Below are positions 1-12,583 of a DNA stretch of 24,022 nucleotides, piece after piece. A program made the position numbers and the translations under genes. Within the stretch, counting starts at the first letter, position 1, and each line of letters starts with the position of its first letter. Below the pieces are notes generated by a model, which saw only the letters and a list, made by a program, of their open reading frames with translations, did no database searches and had not been told where the DNA came from. Origin of the DNA: Reclinomonas americana ATCC 50394 (lineage: Eukaryota > Jakobida > Jakobea > Jakobida); NCBI GenBank assembly GCA_048213135.1, contig PS015287.1, forward strand, positions 1 to 24,022, read 5' to 3'.

Positions 1-162
1 TGCAACGCGCAGTGCAGTAAGCGAGAGGGAGAGGGAGAGGGAGAGGGAGAGTGCTACACAGTACAGACAGGATGTGTTGCACATGCGCGCATAGTCAGAG
101 ATGCAACCCATGAACACAAATGCGCAGCAGCATGGAGATTCTATCCACATGAACGGAGAAAT

Positions 163-193
<31 letters not shown>

Positions 194-659
194 TAAAGAC
201 AAGCACGGCACAACAGAAGCAGCCGCGAAGTCAGACAAGCACAACGTGCCCACAGAACACAAAGCGAAGGCAGCACAGTTGGACTGCGACGCAGTGCAGC
301 ACGCACAAGCACAATGCTCAACCATGCAAATTCAAATCCACCACAAACACAAACAAGGAGACCGCATCCTGCCCCTTCTCTCCTGCTCTCTTCTCTCCCA
401 CTCCCTCCTCTCCCACTCCATTCTCTCACACTCCCTTCTCTCGCACTCCCTTCTCTCCCACTCCCTTCTCTCCCACTCCCTTCTCTCCCACTCCATTCTC
501 TCACACCCCATTCTCTCCCACTCCACTCCCCTCTCCCTCACTCCTCTCCCTCTCTCCTGCTCCCTCCTCTCCCACTCCCCTCTCCCCTGCTCCCTCCTCT
601 CCCCACTCCCTTTGCTCCCGATCCCCTCTCTCCCACTCCCTTCTCCCTTTCCCTTTCAC
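1..659. repeat. Intron or flank filled with simple repeats
   Basis: No convincing exon is visible. The stretch holds short GAGAGG runs at 23-50, (GA)n at about 163-190, and a 15-bp minisatellite at about 395-560 (consensus actcccttctctccc, roughly ten variable copies) that grades into C/T-rich sequence to 660. On the sense strand of the flanking gene the minisatellite reads as purine-rich. It is most likely part of an intron of the gene that ends its visible exons at 660. Confidence 0.7.
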
Positions 660-3600
660 CCCCGCACAAACCTCCACATTCGCCTGATCCAACAACAACT
701 GCAGCGTGAGCACAAATTTGTGGTACTGTGCCACACGCCTTCGTTCAAAGAAGTCCACCGTGGCCTTGAAGTTGCGTGGTGTGGGAATCGAGCCTGTGTA
801 CACACATATTTGAGCAACCATCTCTCTATTTTCCCACTCACCCTCTCCACTCACGACTCACCATGCTCCGCCTTCAATCGCACCAGCTGCTCCTGCATAC
901 CATCCACACCCTTGCCGTCCACCACCGCCAGGTGACCGGGTACCGACAGCTTGTTGGCGGTCAGCATGAACGAAAAAATGTCGTGAATGGAGCGATAGAG
1001 TTGTGCCAGCTGTGCCGAGATGTAGCTGCGGTTCTCCTCCGAGTCGGTTCTGTGAAGGGAGTGGGGAGGTGTGAGGGGGATTGGGAAGGAGAATTCATCA
1101 CTGGGCGATCGCAACTGCAAAATGGCGAGAATCTCGCGCCGTGAGGGCCACTGCCACACATTGATGATGTATGTCTGATCCGGGCTCTTGGACAGGAAGG
1201 ACGCTGTGCGCGTGGACGACGGTGAGCTCCTCAAGAGAAGACAAGATACACAGCAGAGCATGAAACAGAACGGAATCGAAAGAACAGCGCACAATCGGTG
1301 ACTCAAATACAGTCAGAGAGATTTAACAGTATGAGAACAGTGAAATAGANNNNNNNNNNNNNNNNNNNNNNNNNNNNNNNNNNNNNNNNNNNNNNNNNNN
1401 NNNNNNNNNNNNNNNNNNNNNNNNNNNNNNNNNNNNNNNNNNNNNNNNNNNNNNNNNNNNNGCACAATCGGTGACTCAAATACAGTCAGAGAGATTTAAC
1501 AGTATGAGAACAGTGAAAATAGAGAGAGAGAGAGAGAGAAAGAGAGAGGGAGAGAGAGAGAGAAGGAGAGACTGACAGAGAGAGAGAAGGAGAGACTGAC
1601 AGAGAGAGAGAAGGAGAGACTGACAGAGAGAGAGAAGGAGAGACTGACAGAGAGAGAGAGAGAGAGACAGAGAGAGAGAAGCGAAAAATAGGAAGACGCT
1701 GATGAGGAAGTGAGACCGAGAGCTAATGGGAGAGGAAGACACAGAGGAAAACACAGAGCAGCGCAATACACAGACAGAGAAAGGTTACAGAGAACACGAA
1801 AAAGTGAGAACGAGTGACAGCAGAGCAGATCAATGAACTGCCCGACAAACAGGGTCTTATGCACTCGCTCATGCACAATAAGCACCGTCGCCCACATCAA
1901 AACAAACACTAATCCACCTCACTTCCCTCTAGCTCCCTCTCCTCACTCCTTCCCCCTTTGAGTGCACACGCAACGTGATCTCCTCTCGCCAGTGAGATTA
2001 ATGTCAAACACCGCGGCACCGCCCACACTGTCTCCATGCAGCTCCTCCAGCTTCGCCTGCAGTCCCTCCGTGTACATGACGCACAGGTACTTGTGGCACA
2101 GGGCGGAGGCACCGTCGAGAACACGCCGGCAGTAGCCCTTGATGGTCTCGTATTTCAGCTTCCTCAGCGCCTGCACAACACCAGTGAATCGCGAGCACTG
2201 CACTCGACAGCGTCATGTGTGTGTTACGAACCTTGTTGACCAACTCGGGTGTGCGCTGCTGCAGAATGGCCATGTTCTTCTCGCTGTACTTTTCCATAAT
2301 GGCGTTGCGCACACCAATCTTGTGTGAATTCAGCGAGAAGAAGGACGACTTGAGGGAGTCCTTGAGAGCCTCGAGAGATGCCTGTCAACCAAGGGAAAGG
2401 TGCGTGAGTAAGGAGAAGCAATGGCGACGATTTTGATTCGCTTCTCACCAAAATGGCATCACGCTGCTCGGGCGACACGCCCTCGTGCACCGCCGTCAGG
2501 AAGGTGCCGGCGCCAGACGTCACGTACTCGATCATGTACTCGTCCAGCGAGAGGAAGTTGTAGCGCACGACCACCGTCAGCAGGTTCTTTTGCGTGACTT
2601 GCACGCGGTAGGCTTGGCGCAGTTCGAAGAGGCCCCAGGAGGTGAGGATTTTCTGAGCAATTGAAGGGAGAAGGGTGGGATTGGGAAAGGGAGGGAAAGG
2701 GAGAGGGACGAAGGAGAGAGAAAAGGGCAGATAGAGAGCGAAGTGTGGATAGAGATGATTCGGAGAAAGAGAGAAGGAGCGAGTTTAAGACCGTCGAGAA
2801 GCAAAGAAAATCAGAACTCGGACTGAAACACTGAGAGATAAACACAGAGACAGACACACACAAAGAGTCATGACACTCTAGACATGAAGGACACGACGAT
2901 TGCCAACAAAAGAATGCAGATAGAAATGCACGCAGTGAGTGCCGACAATCGAAAGGTACAAACAGCCCGGTGCAGAGCGTGGAGCAACAACCGACTCGCA
3001 AAAAGAGTTTGGCAACAGCGTAAATCCACTTGTGCAGTAGAGTGCAGCGGACAACTTTCTTTGTGATGTCCTCGCGCATTCTCTCAATCTCTCCCTCCCT
3101 GTCTCTCCATCTCTCACACAGAGGGCTTCCTTCAAGCCTCCGTTCTCTGCATTCTATTTCTCTTCTCCTATCTCTCTCTGTGAAAGTGCGTTTGACTGTG
3201 TGCGTCCACCCAGGCGTTAACGATCTCTCTCCAACCCTTCTCCCACTCCCATCTCAGTCTCCTCTCTTTCTTTGTCTTTCAGTCTTTCCTCCGTCTCCCT
3301 GTGTCCCTGAGTCACACATACACACTCTCCAACCATTCTCCCCCCACTTCACTCTGTCTCCCTCCCCCTCTCTTCCCCCTTCTCCTTCCCCTCCCTTCCC
3401 CCTCATTCCCCCCCTTCCCCTTCCCCCTCCTCCTTCCCCCTTCGTCACACCTTCACCCCCGCCTGACTCTGGAAATCAAACATGGCCATCGACAACTCAA
3501 ACTCCGAAATCGCCAAATTCGTGAGGTACTGCGCACGCAGTGCCACCACCTCGCCCACCTCCATCATGTACTCGATCTGTCGACGAAGAAGATGAGCTCA

Positions 3601-6600
3601 AGCACATCCAAGTGAAGTGATTCTGGTAAGCACGCACCTCATCGAGATTCTCACGACGACCGGCGGCAAACTCGAGCGGATCCAGCTGCAACTTGGTGAC
3701 CTGCCGGCCCATGGCTCGCGCCTGACTCTTGTACACGTTGAAGAGGATCTCGGTCTCGTAGAGGGCGTCGAGCAGGTTGGTGCGCAGCGAGATGCATTCC
3801 AGGGCATTGCACAAGGCCTGCATCGTGAACGCGTGTGTCGTGCCCGCATCGAAACCGCCCTCGGTCAGACGCGCAGCAGCAGCTGCTGCCGCCGAGCCAG
3901 CGGCGGCCGATGACGCCGAGCCAGCGGACGACGCAGTGGAGGCAGAGGAGGAGGAGGAGGACGTCACCGTGTCGCCCTCCTTGGCCGCCCGTGCCCAATC
4001 CTCACGCAAGTCCGGAATGCTGAGCGTGACCGTCTGGCACGTGGCGAAGCAGTCGTCCATCAGCACCGAGTCCGACAGCGATTGCACCTGACTGCCGGCG
4101 GCACGGTTGCCCGCCTGCCGTTGCTGATCAAAGAATTGCGCCTGCAGCTTCTCCTCCTCTGTGAGCAGCTTCCACTCGACCATGGCTTGTTGGAGCACGG
4201 TGCGCAGCACAGCCGACTCGGCGAGGGGACTTGTAGGGGAAAGGGAGTGAGGAAAGGAGGGGAAATGAGGGAGAGGAGACGGATGGCCAGACCTGTGGAA
4301 ACCGAAATCGTGCACAATCTCGCGAACGGCCTGCTCGAGAATGCGCGGTACGTGTCGCACAAAGCCGAGTGAGTCGTAAAAATCGAGCACGCCAATGGAG
4401 GAGAAATTGGGCTCGAGGTTGATGCAGTTGTCTTCAGCGGTCTCCTTGCGTCGTGGGGTGCACGCCGACAGGAACAAGTCGGATTCCGACAAGGGACTGT
4501 GAGGGTGACCAAAGAGATGAGGAAGGCAGGGAGGAGAGGGCGGTGGGGGAGTGATGAACGCAACATGTCCTTGTTGGTGCGCTTGTAGTCGCGTTGCACT
4601 TCGGTGAGGCGCTGGTGGAAGCGAGTGGCGGAGCGGCGTTCTTCTTGGATTTGGTGGTCGAAGATCTCGCGCAGGAGGCTGAAAAGGGAATCGAAAGGGA
4701 AAGGGAAATAAGGGAAAGGGGTGAGAAGAGGGGAGGAATGGGGAACGGCGATGAGATTTGATAGGGAGAGAGAGAGCAAGAAAGAGAGAGACGTAGCAAC
4801 AAAGAGAGAGAAAGAGGAGAGAGAGAGAGAGAGAGACAGAGAGCAAGAAAAAGAGAGAGAGCAAGAAAAAGAGAGAGAGCAAGAAAAAGAGAGCGAGGGA
4901 GAACAAGAATGAGAGAGAGAGAGAGAGCAAGAATGAGACAGAGCGAGAAAGAGAGGACAGGAGAGAGAGAGCAAGAAAGAGAGAGAGACAGAGAGAGAGA
5001 AATGGGGCACTCTCGAGAACAAAAATGGAGGGGACTTGGTGATCGCATTGTGTTTTCTGCAATTGCACGATGCAGACTCTCTCCCTTTCTCACACGCGCA
5101 GTCTCTGTTTCTCTCTCTTCTTGCTCTCTGTCTCTCTCTCTTTCTTGCTCTCTGTCTCTCTCTTTCATGCTCTCTGTCTCTTCTCCACCTTCGAAACTAC
5201 AATGAGCGATTCTACCCTCTTCGCCCATTCTTCCTGTTCCCTTCCCCTTTCGGCAACGCAACTTGAAGTGCAGATCCAATCCCACAATATCCGACGCGTA
5301 GCAACGCGCAAAGTAGCTCGACTCGAAGTCAATGCGCGGTCGCAGGTGAATCAAGTCCAAAATCTGTGACGAAGAAGGTAAGCCCTTTGCCCTCCCGCTT
5401 CCGCCTCCGTGTGGGCACGCAACAATCTGTCCCAGGTCGGCCTGCACTCGCGGATCGGACACGTAGTCGTACGCCTCCAGATACGAATCCACCAGCTTGC
5501 GCTTGGCCTCGTGGAACCAGGCCTCGGACTCGTGCAAATCTTCGAGAATGCGGAAGCGATCAATCTGCACGGACGCGCCGGTGAATACGTTGGCAGAGAG
5601 AGCACATGGCCATTTCACAAGACGCAACATCCAGCGCCTCCGACTTGAGAATGGCCTCCTCGTCCAGGTAGTCCATGCGCTTGCGGATGTAGTAGGTGCC
5701 GATGCGCACGATTTCGTCTTCGAGCACCTGCAGATCCTTCACGGCTTGCTCGTACATGACGAGCGAGTTGGTCGAGTCTTGCACGCGAATGTCGCCACCT
5801 GCGAGAGGGGGAAAGTGAGGGGCGAGCACTGAAGGGGAGAGAAGAGGGGTGTATACACGCAACTGTCGCCAATGACGTGCACATCGTACGTGTGCTCCAG
5901 TGCGTGCAGGGACTGGCCGACGGTGGGGCGAGGAGGCAGTGTCAGTGATGGAGATTCGTCGCGCAGGATGCTCGCTGTGACAATTTTTGGCAAAGTGAGT
6001 TGGAGGACAAGAGGGGAGAGTGCAAGAAAGGAAAAGATGAAATAGAGAGAATACAAACAGAGCACACAGTTTCGATGATGACGCACAGCCTTGGAAAGCC
6101 ATTAGAGCAAGAGAGTTGAGAGGAGAGAACTTGACAGTGGAGGAGTGGAAGACAAAATGCACAGACTGCACGACTTTCCGACGATGACTTAGTGCATCGG
6201 AGTGAAGGAGTGACAGACTGGAAGTGTGAATGCGAATACAACACGCCTTCTCGACGATGACAAACAGCTCAAAGGAGGCCCACAATACAGAGTTGCAAGG
6301 AGATGGAGTGAGAGTGAAAGAGTGAAAGAGAGAATTCACAAGCACAAGATAGTCTCGACGATGGCAGAGAGTCTGAAAGGAGGGTCACAAATCAGAGCTG
6401 AATTGAAATGGACAGAGAGTGAAAGAGGGCAGAGAGACATGACGACAGCTAAGAGTTTCGACGATGACCAAGTTAGCAGAGGAGCACAAAACAGAGCTGA
6501 ATAAAGGGCGCGAAAGAGTGTGATACAATGCAAAGACAGCACACAGCCACGGCCTATAAGGACTGTATGTGGAGAAGAAATGAGAGTGGAAGAGAGTCTG

Positions 6601-7913
6601 CAAAGGCAATACACAGTCTCGATGATGACACAAACACTTGGAAAGCAAGGAAAGCAACAGAGTTGAAACGAGCGAGGAGAGAGTGAAAGGACAGGAAACG
6701 AATATGAAGAAAGTACACAGTCTCGACGATGACGGAAAGTCTTGGAAAGTAAGGAGAGGGAGTGAAGAGTGAAGAGAATGCCAAGGTACGCATTGTCTCC
6801 GATTGTAAAGATGCCAAACGAACCAAGTTTGGCAGCGGCCGCCGGATCCGTCAGTGCCTCGCCATGCGCACTGCACCAAAAAAAGTGAGCGAGCAGAGAC
6901 AGAGCACTCTTGTCCAACACCAGACGCAACGTAAGCGGGGTGTCGCGGGCGCTGCGCGTGGCCAGCGCCTCGAGGGTGAGACGGCGTTCCACACTCCGGA
7001 AGTAGTTGAGCACGTCGAGGAGCTTGCGCTTGAACTCGCGGGTGCGAATGAAGCGCAGGTAGTACATGGAGAGGACCTTGGGTTTGGTGAGGCCGGCGTC
7101 CTCGGTGCAGGCGCCGTACATTTCGGCAAAGTCGCGACCGCGGGTCTCCTCGAGGCGGGTGGGGCCGGTCCACTGGCGGACTACGCGGCGGCGGACAAAG
7201 GCGCGGACGTGGTGTGCCTCCATGAGTTCGCGGAGTTTTTTCGAGGCGGCCTTTTGAGGGGGAAGGGTGAGGGGGAATAAAGGGAAGGGTGGGTGGGGGG
7301 AAAGGGAGAGGGAGGAGAAGGAGGATGGGAGAGAGAGAAGAACAGAGATAAACAGAGAACGGGAAAGAGAGAGAGAAAGAGAGAAAGAGAGGGAGAAAGA
7401 GAGAAAGAGATGCGAGAGAAAGACAGGTGAGAGAAAAGAGATAGACAGGTGAGAAAAGAGAAAGACAGGTGAGAGAAAAAGAGAAAGAGAGGTGAGAGAA
7501 AGAGAGAAAGAGAGGTGAGAAGAGAGAAAGAGAAAAGAGAGAAGAAGAAGAGAGAAGAAGAAGAGAGAGAGANNNNNNNNNNNNNNNNNNNNNNNNNNNN
7601 NNNNNNNNNNGAAAAGAGAGAGAGAGAGAGAGAGGAAAGAGAAAAAGTGGCGAGAGACAGTGAGGGAGAGGGTGAGAGCGAGAAAGAGAGAGAGACAGAG
7701 AAACGGGGAGAGAGTAAAAAAGAATGAGAGAGATCAAGTGAGAAAAGAAAGCGCGAATAGGACACAAAGAGAAAGAGAATAGAGGGAGAGAGATAGAAGT
7801 TTGCGAGTCAGAGAGAGACAACGAAAAGAGAGCGAGAGAGATTGAGAAAGAGAATGAGACAGAGAAGAATGAGAGGAGAGAGATTAAAGTTAGAGAGTTT
7901 GAGAAAGGGAAAA

Positions 7914-7949
<36 letters not shown>

Positions 7950-9390
7950 GGAGAGAGAGAGAGAGAGAAGAGAGAGCGAGATTGAGAGAGAGAGGGAAGA
8001 GAAAGAGTGGCGAGAGACAGAAAGGGAGAGGGCGAGAGCGAGAAAGAGAGAGAGACAGAGAAACGAAGAGAGTGAAAAAAGAGAATGAGAGAGATCAAGT
8101 GAGAAAGAAAGCGCGAATTGAAGAGAATGGAGGGAGAGAGATTGAAGTTTGCGAGTCAGAGAGAGATAGACAACGAAAAAATGAGAAAGTGAAAGAGAAA
8201 TGAGACAGAGAAGAACTAGAGGAGAGAGATATTGAACTTGGAGAGTTTGAGAAAGAGAAAATGACAGAGAGAGATGAGAAAGAGAAAGAGAGTGTGTGAG
8301 AGAGGGATAAGAGGGACAGAGAGAGAGAGAGAGAAAGAAAGAGAAGAAAGAGAGAGAAAGAGAAAGAGAGAAGGAGAGAGAAAGAGAAAGGCACATCCCT
8401 CACCTGCGGATCTTGAATCTCCAACAGACTGCTCACGGCCTGCAGCACCGCATCGACCTCTGGCAGATTGCGCAACCGCAGCGTCTGCTCGCGCTGCGTG
8501 TCCGAGATGCACGGTCGCACGAATTCGGGAGCGGCCCACGACACGTTCTTGAGGTACATGGCGCCCTCCGCAGCTCCCCTCTGCATCACCCCGAAAGTGA
8601 GAAGAGAGTGGCAATCAACGAAAGGCTCATATCACGAACCGCTTCCGCCTCTGCGGCAGCCGCACTGGCTGCTGCGGCTGCGGCGGCGGCGGCGGCGGCA
8701 GCTTGCGAGGGAGAGGTGAGACTGCTGGGTGAGGCGGCCGAGGCAGCAGCCGCGGCAGCGGCAGCAGCAGCGGCAGCGGCATTGGCCGCGGCCGTGCCCG
8801 TGGGAGCCAGTGCGTGCAGGAACTGGTGCATGCGCTCGAATCGGTACGGCAGGAATTCGTCGCGTGCCGCCTGGTCCATAAAGATGCCGACGAATTTGCG
8901 GTTGACAAAGTGGAACAGCTCCTGGCCGTCCTCGGCGTCAATGTCGACCTCGATGTCGAAGCACTTTTTGAGTTCTTCGAGTTGTTCGGCGAGGACGCGG
9001 GAGTGGACGGGGGCTTCGGGGAGGTTGTCGCCCACGTCGTCGTCGGAGGGTTCTCGTTGCTGAAGGAGGGGGAAAGGGAGAAGGGGGGTGAGGGTAAGAG
9101 GGGGGGGAAGGGGGAAAGGGGGAAGGGGGAAGGGGGAAGGGGGAGAAAGGGGGAGAAAGGGGGGAAGGGAAGGGGGGAAGGGGGAAGGGGGAAGTGGGAA
9201 GGGGGAAGAGAAGGGGGAGGAGGGAGAAGGGGAAAGAGGGGAGAGAGCAAGAGACAGAAGCGAAGAGCAGGGGTTAGACAGAGTGAAGGGCAAGAGGGGC
9301 GACATACGATTGAGAGAGAATCAAGCAAAGAAAGCGATAAATACATGGGAGGCGACAAAGTCCCCAACAAAGTAAAGTGGACGAAGGGAA

Positions 9391-9435
<45 letters not shown>

Positions 9436-12400
9436 AAGAGAGCAAGAGAGCAAGACAGAGAGGGAGTGAGAGAGCAAGAGCAAGGCAGAGCAACGGAGCA
9501 AGAAAGAGCAAGAGAGAGCAAGAGAGAGAGAGAGATCAACAAGAGCAACAGAGAGCAAGAGAGAGCAAGAGAGAGAGAGAATGACAGAGATAACGAGCTA
9601 GGGGGAGAAAGAAAAGAGAAACAAGAAGACAAAGTCTGAAACTGAGAGCCGACATGATCGTGGCAACGCAGAATTCGTGCTCGCGTTGCTCTCGCACCCT
9701 TACTTCTCTCCAGTGCACCCTTTCCCTTTCTTCCCTCGTATTATGTCATTTTCCTTGCCAATGCTATTGTGCTCGCCCAATCAATCTCCCCCAATTACCC
9801 TTCCGATCTGCACCGTGTTCTGTTTCCGCACAACTTCCAGTCTTCTACGCACTCGTTCTCTCTCTTTCGCCCTCTCTCTCTGTCTCTTCTTTTCGCCCTC
9901 TCTCTCTGTCTCTTCTTTTCGCCCTCTCTCTCTCTCTTTCGTTATCTCTTCTGCGCTACTTTTTCGTTCTTTCGATTGTTCTTTCTCAATGTCTCATTTC
10001 TTTCTCTTGCAAATGCCCTTCTCTCTCATGCTGCTTCACCCTCCTTTCCTCGACAATTCCCCTTCCACTCACCATGATGCTGCCGGCCTTCTTGAACAGG
10101 TCGTAGCGCTTGGAGAGGGCGATCCACTGGAACTTCTTGATGAAGCGGTGCAGTTTGGAGGAGATGCTGAGGTCGTAGGTTTGTTTCTTGAGGAGGAGTT
10201 GGAGGTCGCCGGAGTGGAGGCCGGTTTCGGCGTCCTGATGGAGGGGAAGAAAGGGTGGGTGAGGGGGAAGGGTTATGGAGGGGAAAGAGGCAAAGAGAGT
10301 TGGAGGAGCAGAAACGAGAATGTACGAGGGGGAGAGCATCACATCAGAGAGGAGCTGGATGAAAGCGAAATGAGAAGAAGAGATGAAAACCCGAAGACAA
10401 ATGACAGTGTGAGTGAGATGTCAAGAGGACTACGATTGAACGAGAACATGATGGTGAGGGAAGAGAAGTGTGACAGCGTGTGAGATATGCTTCAGGGACA
10501 GAAGACAGCTTTCCAGATATAGAACCAACGCAAAGGAAACAATGTAGGAGGAGGAGAACAGCATTGAGACTCAGCGAGGCACGGTGACACGAGCAACGAG
10601 GAGAGAAATGAGTGCAAACGAGACAATGGGAGGAGAAGAGAACAGCCATGAGACACGGCGAGACACGGCGATACGAGAAAGCAATACAACAACTTGCCAG
10701 AGAAACTATGTAAAAGAAAGGGAGGAAGAGGTGGTGACACAAGTAAGCAATGAGAGCATGTGAGAGAAGAGAGAACGAGTGTCAGGAAAAAAAGATGCGC
10801 GATAATGATAGAAGAGAGTAAACGAAGTGCAAGACATGGTGGTACAAATCAGCAAGTGAAAAGAGCGACGCGTGCAAAGATGGTGAGAGAAGAGAGGAAT
10901 AGGAGTGCAGCATATGCAAGACATACGAGGAAACCATGACTGATAGCAGAGAGGAAATGGAGTGCAGTGCATGGCGACACATGCGGAGGACTTCTCATAC
11001 GAGATGCTGCGAGAGAGAATACCCGCAGACTTCCCCAATTCGAACCATCGGTGGCGCAAAGGAGGCCAACTCGGCCACGGAGAGCGAGCCGAGATCGAAG
11101 GAGGCGCGCGAACCGGCCAGATTGGCGCGCTTGTCGACGATTCCCACGCGACGCGCGCGCTCGAGGATCTCGGTGAATTCGCTGAAGGGGGAAGGCAGTC
11201 AGCTTCATGAAAATTCGTGTTCACTCGCAGATGGTCCTCACCGATCGATGCCCTCGACGGCCTGTCCCAGCTGTGCTTCGCTGATTGATGGGTCGACGCC
11301 GAGTTCCTTGACGCGACGCCATCGTTGTTGCTGGTGACGGCACAATGAGTGATTGAAGGAGAGAAGAACGGAGGCGCTGCAAGGAACGCACCAACTTGGA
11401 GCGCTCGTTGACCAGGGCGAATAGCCGGTCGCGCAGGAAGGTGGCGACTTGGGAGCGAACAAAGTGCTTGGTGTTGCGGGGTTCGCCAGCGAGGTCCACC
11501 TGGGAGAAACAGGGAAGGGGAGAAGGAATGAAATTCAAGGGAAATGCAGGAAACGGATGAACAACGAGTGGCGGTAAACAATGAGTAGGATTGAGAAGGA
11601 AAGCGGAGATGGGAGGAAGGGTGAGGAAAGGATAATCTGACAGAAGCGAAGACGACGAAGTACCGTTAGAAAGTGCAAGAAGAAGAACTACACGAGAGAT
11701 GAGAGAAAGGACAACGGAAGGGGGAGTTCCATTAGAAAGTGGAGAAGAGGAACTACACGAGAGATAGAGTGTGATGAAAAACAGACGGCGTACGATGCAC
11801 ACATACACATAATAGAAACTGAGCGCTCACGCCGCGAGGTCAGCAAGGACTATTGTATTGGGAAAGCAACAATCAAAGGGATTTCAAAGGAGAAGAGAGC
11901 GCTCAGCTCGCTAAATCCTGCCTCAGCTCACACGAAGAGGGGAATATGACAATTATCTCTGTGGCATCAAGACAACAATCTGGCTGCCGCCCTCACCTCC
12001 TGTCGCAACAGCAGCGGCAATGGGGTGTCTGCGGGCGCCTGGGGCATGCATTGCACTGCCTGGACGCGCTGCTGGCGTGATTCGCTGAGCCACTTCATGG
12101 TGGGCAGGGAGAGGGAGGAGGAGGCGCCGTCGGAATCGGAGAGTTTGATGGAGTTGAGGGAGTCGAGCTGTGGGGGGTGAGGGAAGGGGAGGGTGAGTGA
12201 TGGGGAAGGGTGGAAGGAGAAGGGAAGGGAGGAAAGAAGAGAGAGAGGAGGGGGGGAGGGGGAGAGAGAGAATGAACGAGCATGACGGAGCATTTGAGAG
12301 GAAGAGAAAAACAGATAGGAGGGAGAAAGGAAGGGAGGGGACAGACAGAGAGAGGATTGCACAAGAGAGGCTCTCTGTCAATCAGGACGACTCGATCGTC

Positions 12401-12548
12401 GCCTTCGTCACGTACTCATCACAAGGCGGCACAATAGAGAGGGACGGGAGAGAGAAAGAGAGAAGGACTGTGCAACGATTGCGAGAGAGGCTCTCAGTGA
12501 ACCAATCGTTGACAATCGCGCTAACACTGCACGAAGCATCATGATCGG

Positions 12549-12583
<35 letters not shown>

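Larger units (their letters stand above)
660..2652 (-). other. Exons 18-23 of the large minus-strand gene (C-terminal blocks seen here)
   Basis: Exons 2449-2652, 2232-2381, 1975-2170, 1116-1203, 862-1049 and 660-793 join in phase. Recognisable blocks are YNFLSLDEYMIEYVTSGAG, IMEKYSEKNMAILQQRTPEL, ALRKLKYETIKGYCRRVL, YIINVWQWPSRREILAIL, LAQLYRSIHDIFSFMLTANK and NFKATVDFFERRRVAQYHKF. The order of a basic LR..K.E.I..YC helix, an IIN-W segment and an IHDI.SF helix is the part that resembles CCDC162-type proteins. The donor after 660 (GTGAAA) is uncertain. The next exon must lie left of the window or be hidden in the repeat-rich first 660 bp. Confidence 0.68.
6824..10234 (-). other. Exons 6-9 of the large minus-strand gene
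   Basis: Exon 6 (10073-10234, 54 codons) carries KLHRFIKKFQWIALSKRYDL. Exon 7 (8640-9059, 140 codons) has a conserved-looking start (ELKKCFDIEVDIDAEDGQEL) and ends in two long alanine runs. It is followed by a 59-bp intron with a GTTCGT donor. Exon 8 is 8404-8580 (59 codons). Exon 9 (6824-7250) contains VLSMYYLRFIRTREFKRKLL followed by NYFRSVERRLT, the best-conserved-looking block here. Exon 9 ends in phase 1 at a GTTCGT donor, which fits the phase-1 start of exon 10. Confidence 0.7.

Noticed and set aside
6840-6905. Possible 51-bp intron inside exon 9 (acceptor-like ttttttttggtgcag)
   Set aside because: No donor in the matching phase upstream, and the uninterrupted reading stays in frame with good-looking protein on both sides.
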